This document shows, in pieces, positions 48,001 to 57,000 of a stretch of 64,000 bases of DNA. The number at the start of each line of letters is the position of its first letter. The stretch's first letter is position 1. The notes beneath the pieces were generated by a model. That model saw only the letters and a list, made by a program, of their open reading frames with translations. It ran no database searches and was not told the origin of the DNA. The position numbers and the translations under genes were made by a program. The DNA comes from Undaria pinnatifida. Lineage: Eukaryota; Sar; Phaeophyceae; Laminariales; Alariaceae. The DNA lies in contig JABAKD010000010.1 in NCBI GenBank assembly GCA_012845835.1, forward strand, positions 13,697,401-13,761,400. Reading direction: 5' to 3'.

Positions 48001-51000
48001 AAAAGAAAAGAAATAAAACATTTGGCCGCTTCTTGTCACAACTTGAAACCGTTTTTGACCTATAAAAAACTGCTCCACTCCACTTCCAAGTTGTAACACC
48101 CGCTACGACAGGCGGGCAGCACTTTTTTGAGCTACAAAAAAATGTCCTGCATGGTGGTGCTCCTTAGCCCCAAATCATCGGATTTTTCGTTCTTGTATTC
48201 CAATGTATGACACGTGCCAAGATAGAGGTTCACCACTTTTTTTTTTTTTGAGGTTCCTCACTGTAAGAGCTTGAAGAAACAAGAAAAAAGAAATATTTTT
48301 TTGGAGAAAAATAAAACTGCTACGAAGTATGTACCGGATTAAAAATCCCATGGCCCAGAGGTGTATACCAACGAGAATCACGCCAAAATTAAGGGGGCGT
48401 ATTTTCCAACGATTTTGGGTTCAGGAGCCCCGTCATTCAGAAAATGTTTCAGACGAAAAGCGCTACTTCTATCGTATCACGCGTATAGTAGTAGTTGTAT
48501 GCCTAGGCCATGCGATTGCTCCTCGGGTTGGGCGTTTTCGTTTTTTGTTTTTGTCATAAGTCAAGTTTTGGAGTGAGGTATAGAGCGGCTTAAGTGAGGG
48601 TTTTCAGAAACGAAAGGGTGTGCACGCACACCTCTACCGTAGCCTGTGTCTCAGTCTGTAGGTAGGTGGCTTCAGAAAAGCGGCTTCAGAAAAATGGCTT
48701 CAGAAAAGCGGCTCCAGAAACGTGTGGCTTCGGCTCCGAAAAAATATCTACCGAAACAACTGCTGTAAAGACTGTGTGAGCTTCTCAGAGGACTCAGGCG
48801 GCGTGTCTAAAACCTTGGAGATGAATTCCAGCATGATCATCATGGACAGAATGCAAGTATTAGTAAGACGCATCCATCCGCCTCTCGATCCGACGATGTT
48901 CTCCAAGGGCGTCCATTCTTTAACTTTCGGTTGTTTCGGCACCGACCGTTGATCTGGCGAGACGAAAGTTGTTCCAGCCCTGAGATGTGTCTAGCTACGC
49001 GCACTTCAGAAATCATAACGATGTTAAGAAAAAAAGAATGTAAAGGACTTCTTCAATTCGAATTTGATTTTACTAAGAGTTTTCAGAGGCGTGTAGCTCA
49101 GTCGGTCGGAGTCTAGTGAAATGTCAAACCGAGGGTCTTGGGGTTCTTTTACCAACATGCCGACATGCGTTTGGTTCATTCTCTCAAAACCGAGGGTCTT
49201 GGGGTTCTTTTACCAACATGCCGACATGCGTTTGGTTCATACATGCCGACATGCGTTTGGTTCATTCTCTCTCAAGTATTAACTTTTTGGGGTACATCCC
49301 CGGCAGGAAAAGAAAACGTGCCTACACACACAAAAAAAATCGCGCGAGACACTCATATCGTACCCCATCCCGCCCCCCCGCCCCACCGGCTTGTTTGTGG
49401 CGATTCTTCGTTCTCGGCATGGGACAGGTGCTCAGCTACTTCTCCCCGGGTTGGCACGATGCCGCCGCTTTCGAAACGACTACAGATGACGAAACTGAGA
49501 CGCTGCGGGAGATTCGTTGCTGCTTCAATAGCGAGCAGTGCGACTTGAGCAAACGGCAGCAAGAGGCTGTGGACTGCTCTCAGTACATCTCGGAAACGTC
49601 TGACGAGCGGGCGCTGTTAGGTGCAGAGCTGTTTGTGGTGAGAAGCCAGGGGCAAGACAATTTCCAACAGCCGGGGGGGACGGGGGTGGAGGGGGTAGAT
49701 GGGGGTGCAAAGCATGCTGCTTGTTACATCTCTGGTATTGCGCTGCGTGATGTCGACCGAATGCCTCCTGGTAAGAAGGGAGCGGGTCGGGCTCATCTCA
49801 TCCAGGCAGGCGACAACGCCTGCCTGTCAAGAAATGAGGGGAAGCTTGCTATATATCATAACGCCGCCGGGGGGAAGGGGATACCATAACTTCACGCAGT
49901 TGGCGCCGCCGATATTTTTTCGTGAATACCGGACGGAAAGACGCCGGTGTCTGTAGCGATAAGGCTTCGCACTAGGTCTGATGTATTCACGGTCGTCGCT
50001 GCGTTTCCCTGTTGTGCGCAATGCCATCAGGGGCATCATCTCCCCGGCAAAAAAATACAGACGTTGTGTGAAAAAAGAAGTGGACAGGTGCGCTGAGGGA
50101 CCGTAAAACCTGCCCATGGCGTAGTGCCGACGCTTCGAACATGTTGCCTGTTCTACCACTAGAACAAAGAAAGCTCTGCGCCAATCTTGCGCGCAATCTG
50201 CGCCGCCGCCAGTATGAATAGCATTAGTAATTAATGTGGTCACGCTGCCTGACCTTTAAACAGAAAGGCACACAATATCAGACACAAGATAAAATGGCCA
50301 TTCCCACCTGCCACGACCCGCATAAACGAAGAAAAAGTCCTTACCTCCCCCCCCCCCCCCCCGTTCCTACCGCCCGCGACCGCCGCAGCTGTTGGCAGCA
50401 TTGGTGTCCCTAGCGAGATCTCTCTACAGTACGGGCCAGGGGATGGTCATTGAGGGGTGGGAGTACATCGTCCCCATTTCTTTGCGAAAGAGACGACCCA
50501 AGATTTTTATGGCTGATGATCCCACACCGGGTGCGATGAACAAGCTGTTCACCCTGGACTGTGACCTCAGGCGAGAACCCAGCGTTTTTTTTGTTATGTG
50601 CGGGGGGGCGCAAGGGGGGGGTGGGGGTACCTACTCGCTTGTTCCTTGCCTTAGTCGTTTCACCGTTGATCACATATCCCTCTCGGGACATGGAGCGGGG
50701 TAGGAGTCAATCTCGTCGAGGTAGCGGAATGACGATTTGGCGTTGTGATAAAGGCAACGTGTCGATTCGGCTTGTGTGGCTGGACTGTACCTGTTCGCAG
50801 GGCACAATCGATCGAGATAAACAAAATGTGGTTGGCCAGACTAATTTTATCTCGATCGACCACCTCACTGCCCTGCCACAACTAAATTCGATCGACCATC
50901 ACCAGGTGGCGGTTTCGTTTCCTGGCGCTCGTCAGCGTGCCGCTGTTGGTGTGCTGGCTGTACTGCGCCGCCCTCTTGCGGAATTTCTACCTGGTGGAGG

Positions 51001-54000
51001 AACTGACGCTACTCCCGGACATTGCTCCTACAAACGTCAAACTTAAGGTGTTTTTTTTCGTTTCCGATAGAGGTATTACTAGGATTTTGTTTTTACCAAA
51101 ACACTTTTGAATGACGAGGCTCTTTAACCCCTTTAGAGCCCCCCAACATTCTTCCCTATACTAAATTCAAGTAATTTTGGTCCCCAAAAAGGGGTTCCAA
51201 CATTGAAGGCGTTAACCCCAAAATCGTCGGGATGTCATTCTTGCTTGGCAAATATGAACATTTTTTTGTGTTTTTGGGTGAGGTGTATAGAGCTCCACAC
51301 GCAAGGGGTCTCAGAAAAAACAATGGTGAACCGTTGCCCTAGCATGTGTCCATCATCCATACCACAGTTCCTGGTTTGTCTGGGAGGTGTTCGACGTTAC
51401 ACACAAGCGACTGATTCTACGATAGCCCCCCCCCCCCCCCCCCCCCCCCAAACCAGCAATTTTCTTGAACAAGAACGTTTCATCATCATGGTTGCTCGAC
51501 ACGAGGAAGGATGCTATGAAAAAAATGTATCGTTACATACTTTCTTGTTTACAGCAAAGCTCTATCGAACGATGGCGTCGGGGTGGCAAGGGGCACAGTA
51601 TTTAAAGGAGATATCGCCGGGAGCTGGTTTTAAAACCGGCAATTTCGTTAAATGAAAGTTGGAGGGGATAACGTAGAACGACTCAAGTTCAGATCCGTAG
51701 GGTTGGCTTAGGCGTACACGCGGTGTGAGGTCTCACACGACGAGGTTAAGTGGGCGTTACCTGCGCTCACAAAACTTGGTAGATCACGGACGATCGGAAA
51801 TAGTTCTAATTCGGACGTGACCACGTTGTTTTCTTTCTTTCCTTCTTCGCGTGTTGTATTTCTCCTGTGAGCAAGTTAGACGCCACGGTCGTATCTCGGC
51901 GCGTTATATCTTGGTCGCAAACGCACATGCCAACCGGCCACTCCACGGTTCATGCGGTTACATCGACGAAAACGCGTTGGCAGTGCCGCCTGTCAGCTCG
52001 ATTGAAAAAAACATTTACCAATTCGTTGAAAACAGATCACTAAATACCTATTTCTAACATGCCCCCTCGATGGGGGCAGTGTGCAAGCAGTTTTTCCTGT
52101 CGGTTGCCCTGCTGAATAGGCTGTCTTGACATAGATTACTGCTCCGGCTCTTGCGATGTCGACCACAATTAAATGCGAGAGCTTTAACAGAATGTTTGCC
52201 AATTTGTTGAAAACACATAACTAAATACCTATTTCTAACACGCCCTCTCGATGGAGGCAGTGTGGCAAGCAACTTTTTATGTCGGTTGCCTTGCTGAATA
52301 GGATGCCTGGAAACAGGGTACCGCTCCGTCTCTTGCGATGTTGACCACAATTACACGTGAGAGCAATAGCAGGCTGTGCACCGTCACCGCCAACCAACAC
52401 ATACGACTACATACCGGTGCCACACCAAACACACTAGGTGCACATTTCGGGCCTCTTTCTTCTGGCCACGTTCATCGACGTCTACTCCGCGTTTCTCTTG
52501 GCAAGGGACGTTGTCTGCGTGCTCCCCATCTGGGTGCCGAAGGTGGACGTCGACCTTCGCCCCTCCGCCGGCTGGCTGCGAATCGGATCGCGCCAGATCC
52601 CTCTTAAAGACATCAAGGTGGGGGTATACAACACGTGATGCCGCACAATCCAACCGTAACGTTTGAGGGTTTCAGATTGAGTGTTTTCGAACCCGACAAC
52701 TCTACCGTAACGTTTGAGAGTTTTCGGGCGGGGACAAGGAGGGTTGTTGGGGTCTTTGGTCACGAACCTTTTTGGGATCCATGTACAGCGGCTCAAAATC
52801 TGACGATCGCGTAGACGATTATCGGTACAGCGTTCAGCAGCGGCAGAAGCGTCAAAATGCTGCACGCAGGCCGTACAGCTTTGCACGCTGCAGTTCAAGC
52901 ATATCCCCCGCTCCAGCAACTTGGGCTGCATCGTTGGACCAATGCCGCAAGGGTCCTTATTTTCGGCATCCGACGTCCCCAATAGATTTTAGCCCCCAGG
53001 GAGATGGGCAATGTGTTACCACCACTGGCATAGCTGTACACTTATAATATTGAGCAGTTCAGGCCTAGCATCGTCTTGAAATCAGGGATAATACAAGCTC
53101 GAATTATTTGTTAGTATTCGTAGTATGCAGGCCATCCGAAAAATGCGCTTCCATGAGCTTCAGCATCGATCACACACAAACGTGTTCAGAGAAAAGAGCA
53201 TAACCAAGGGGAAACAAAAATAAAAGGAAAGCCATCCTACACGAAGTCAAACTCCCTTCTGTACCTACTTCCGGCTTAGTGTATTATGCCCCGCCCGCCG
53301 GCCCGCCCGCTCCTATGTTCGTTTTACTTATTCAGGACACTGAAATGGTTAGCACACGCTTCTGCCTGTGGCTTGCCGCCGGGTACGTCACCGGCGTGCT
53401 GCCGTGGTCCCTGATCGCCCTCATCATCAAGTACAGCTACATCCCCTACGCCGTGGCTCGATACGTTACCGTCTCAATGGGCTCCGTGCTGCTGACACGA
53501 GCGTGGCTAGGGCCAGAGTGGGTGATCAAGTTGGCCTACTCGATAAGGTGGTTGCTGACCGTGAATATCTACAGGCGGGACGACATCGGGAACGCGTTTG
53601 CCGCAGGTAGGTTTCAATTTTAATATTGCTTTCCGCAACCGCAAACCAAGTGGCCGTTTCACCCCCCGCGCTGACTAAAGGGATTGCAACCTTTGGGTAC
53701 ACCCAAGGTCCAGGCTTAGCCGCCAGACGAACCCTGGATTGTGCAATCGGTTCCAAATACACGGTAACCACTGAGTTAGCAGCCAGCGCTGGCTACTAGC
53801 CTGCCCTGTGCCCCACGGACTTGATTGTGCGAGATAACGTGAGAACAGCTACAGTAGCTCAGTGGTTGTGATGTATATCTCTGGCAGGTCAATTCTAATA
53901 ATTGCCGAGCTCAAGCGACTGCACGGTGGCCGGCCACGCAATTTTGGTGACGGGGGAGAGGTTAAACTTGCCGTAGAAAATCGGGTGCCGCAGCGATACA

Positions 54001-57000
54001 GGTAAAAAAACACCGGATATGTGTTGGTATCCTTCTTCTACGCAGCATATCAGCGAACGGGGCCCTCTTCACATTGGGCAACCTAGGCGTTTGTTCGTTG
54101 CAAAACCTTTTATTCAACCTTTCCTGTGTGCTTTTCAATTCAGCCCGGTACGAAGTACTGAACAATTCCTAAGGCGAACAACTGCGACCAAGATCGCCAC
54201 ACAAACGAGAACCCTCCCTTTCTCCGCAGTCAGGTGCCTCCAGCGAACCGCATGCAATAGATTTAATAATTACCGCGCTTCGCTCTTGATGCACGCGATG
54301 TCTGCCTGGTCGGTGAAAACCCGACATGCTCCTTCCCGGCATTGTAGGGAGGCGAGGGTCTATGGTCATACGACCATGGCTATGCATTGTTAAGGTATTT
54401 AGAGGGTATTAGTCCGTTTGACCACTTGCAAAAGGTTAACCAATAGCTTACCCAAACTAAGCCTTATAACACTCTCCCCCCCTGAAACGGCGGGATAGCA
54501 GGTCGGCCGGATATACGGGCGGACCTGTCAATATATCCAAGCCGTTTCATCTCCTGGGTATACCGGGGAGAGTATTTTTCAAGTTCGCCATGGGAAAATC
54601 TGAAAAAGTTTATTATGGTGGATGTGGGGATCGAACCCACGACCCAAAAACCCATGGTCTGTCGACGACGCCATTTGTTAAAGGACTTTAGTGGGGTATT
54701 AGTCCGTTTGACCACTTGCAACTAGTTAACCGATAGCTTACCCAAACTAATCCTTATAACACTCTCCCCCCCTGAAACGGCGGGATAGCAGGTCGGCCGG
54801 ATATACGGCGGACCTGTCATTTATCCAAGCCGTTTCATCTCCTGGGTATACCGGGGAGAGTATTTTTCAAGTTCGCCATGGGAAAATCTGAAAAAGTTTA
54901 TTATGGTGGATGTGGGGATCGAACCCACGACCCAAAAACCCATGGTCCTGCCGACGACGCCATTTGTTAAGGTATTTAGAGGGTATTAGTCCGTTTGACC
55001 ACTTGCAAAAGGTTAACCAATAGCTTACCCAAACTAAGCCTTATAACAGCATGCAATGAGTACACCCCCCCCCCCTCCCCCGTAGCCAAGGGCCTCCAGC
55101 CTGCACTACATCTCTCCCCAATGCCATTGGTGCACTTGATACCCCCTTTGAGCCCAATGCCGTCTTTAGTATGTTCATAGGGTTTGCTAGTATGGTGTTT
55201 TTTTCGCTTTCCTTTCCCTGATTCCTCTTCTTGTTTATTTTCTCTTTTCTTTTCTTTTCCTTTCCTTTCCTTTTTCACTTTCTTTTATTTTCCCTTCTTT
55301 TGTGTCTTTTCGTTTCTTTTCTTTTTTTCCAATTGACTTGAGCCTGGCGTGCGTATGCGTAGTGATAGGTACCACGTGTAACATGTACGTGGTAGTCTTT
55401 TCTGGGTGGCAAGCGGTGTAGTCGTTTTTTTCAGGCGCGAGTAGTGCGACGTATGTACCAGTATGGGCCTGGCACATCGTAGGCCAACTCCCGATGTCAC
55501 TTTTTATATTTTTCTGGCGGAGGCATGAATTGCGTCAGCTATGATATATGCGTGTACCATTTTTTTTTTTTTTTTTTCTGGGGTATTCCTCCACTCCAGA
55601 GTGACTGGAACCTGTCCTATGACCACGGACTTGATTATGCGAGTTAACGTGAGAACAACAACACAACCACAACAATATCTGCTCCCACCCCCCCCTCTCC
55701 ACCGCAAACCTCGGTTCTCCGCGCTTTAAAAACAGAAAAGACAAAGTCGCTTGTGATATACAGCGCGATATTTGGCACGCTCTTGACCATGGGGGTCATG
55801 CAGCTGTTCAATACTCGATCCTTCGCCCTCGTTGCGGGGGTGGCGGCAGGCGCGTTTGCTTTTTACGGACTGGGCCTATCCGTAGTGCAGGGGTTACCCC
55901 TAACGCCGCTGTTCTGGCTCACGACCATCAGCAGGTGCGAGGGGAAAAAAAAGCGCGAGGGGGTGGTGGGGAGTGTAATCCTTGTCATGCATGACCGCAG
56001 TCGTTAGGACCATAGACCCTCGCATCCCTACAATGCGGGGATGGAGCACGTCGGGTTGTCACCGACTAGACAGGGGGGAGGGGGGCTGTGCTCACTTGTT
56101 GCTTGCCTTAGTCGTTTGGCCATTGACCACGCATCCCTTTCGAGACGGAGCACCGTTTCTACTTCTATCAGAGAGGCCTCCAACATTTGGATGCTCAGTA
56201 GGTGTTTTCCGGGGGGGAGGGGAGGGGGGGGGGGGGGGTGTCTCAGCACTCTCGTCGTTTCCCCGTTGTGTTGTAGATCGTGCGTTTCCTAAGGGAGGAT
56301 GCGCATTCACCGTTACGTGAAGAAAATTGCGACATGTTAGAGGCGAGCGACAGAGTATGAGCGTATACCGGTTCAGTGGTCCCTACCTCTATAGTGCCGG
56401 TTGCCCGCTATAGCGCTTGTGAAATCGATTGGCACTGATGGGAACAACCAGTAGTGGCGTTACACGGAGTAGTGCCGGTTTCCGCTATAGTGCTTTGTGT
56501 TTCCGACTGGCACACACCGGCACTACAGAGGGAGCACTACTGCTGTAGTCCCTTTCTCTCTGCCTAGGCAGGAAACTCCAGACACGGAGTAGTGCCGGTT
56601 TCCGCTATAGTGCTTTGTGTTTCCGACTGGCACACACCGGCACTACAGAGGGAGCACTACTGCTGTAGTCCCTTTCTCTCTGCCTAGGCAGGAAACTCCA
56701 GACAATTTCCCTGAAAGTTTAGGCTTGAGGGACGTCAGACAACAGCCACCCGATGTTTTCCGACCAATGAAATACTTCCTCCACAAAACGTTTTTTATCG
56801 ACCAATGAAATGCGTCCTGCATGAAACGGCTGACCAATGGGAACACTGCTGGTACCGTTACGCTTGTTCTCCCTCTTGTGTGGGAGGCAGGGGTCTGTTG
56901 ATTCGGGTGCACCACCAAGTTTTCTGCCCGTGCGAGCGCCACTTGGATCACTGCGGAAGCATGCACAGTCGGGACGAGCTCATTTGCGTGTTCGTGCGGG

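Larger units (their letters stand above)
43482..49427 (+). other. Intron 5 (5.9 kb)
   Basis: It holds family P repeats (43640-43850 and 44170-44460), an approximately 15-bp taacatgcccccc array (44450-44570), family M copies (about 46580-46810, 48120-48210 and 48390-48480), a GGGTC array (47337-47690), a SINE end (about 47890-47960) and a 60-bp direct repeat (49120-49265). The open frame 45886-46152 shows no motif. About 44580-46580 is otherwise featureless. Confidence 0.6.

Noticed and set aside
49089-49162. tRNA-like sequence (gtgtagctcagtcggtcgga ... ccaacatgcc)
   Set aside because: The ends can pair and the D-arm box is good, but no anticodon stem forms and the T arm is irregular. The sequence is also part of a direct repeat.
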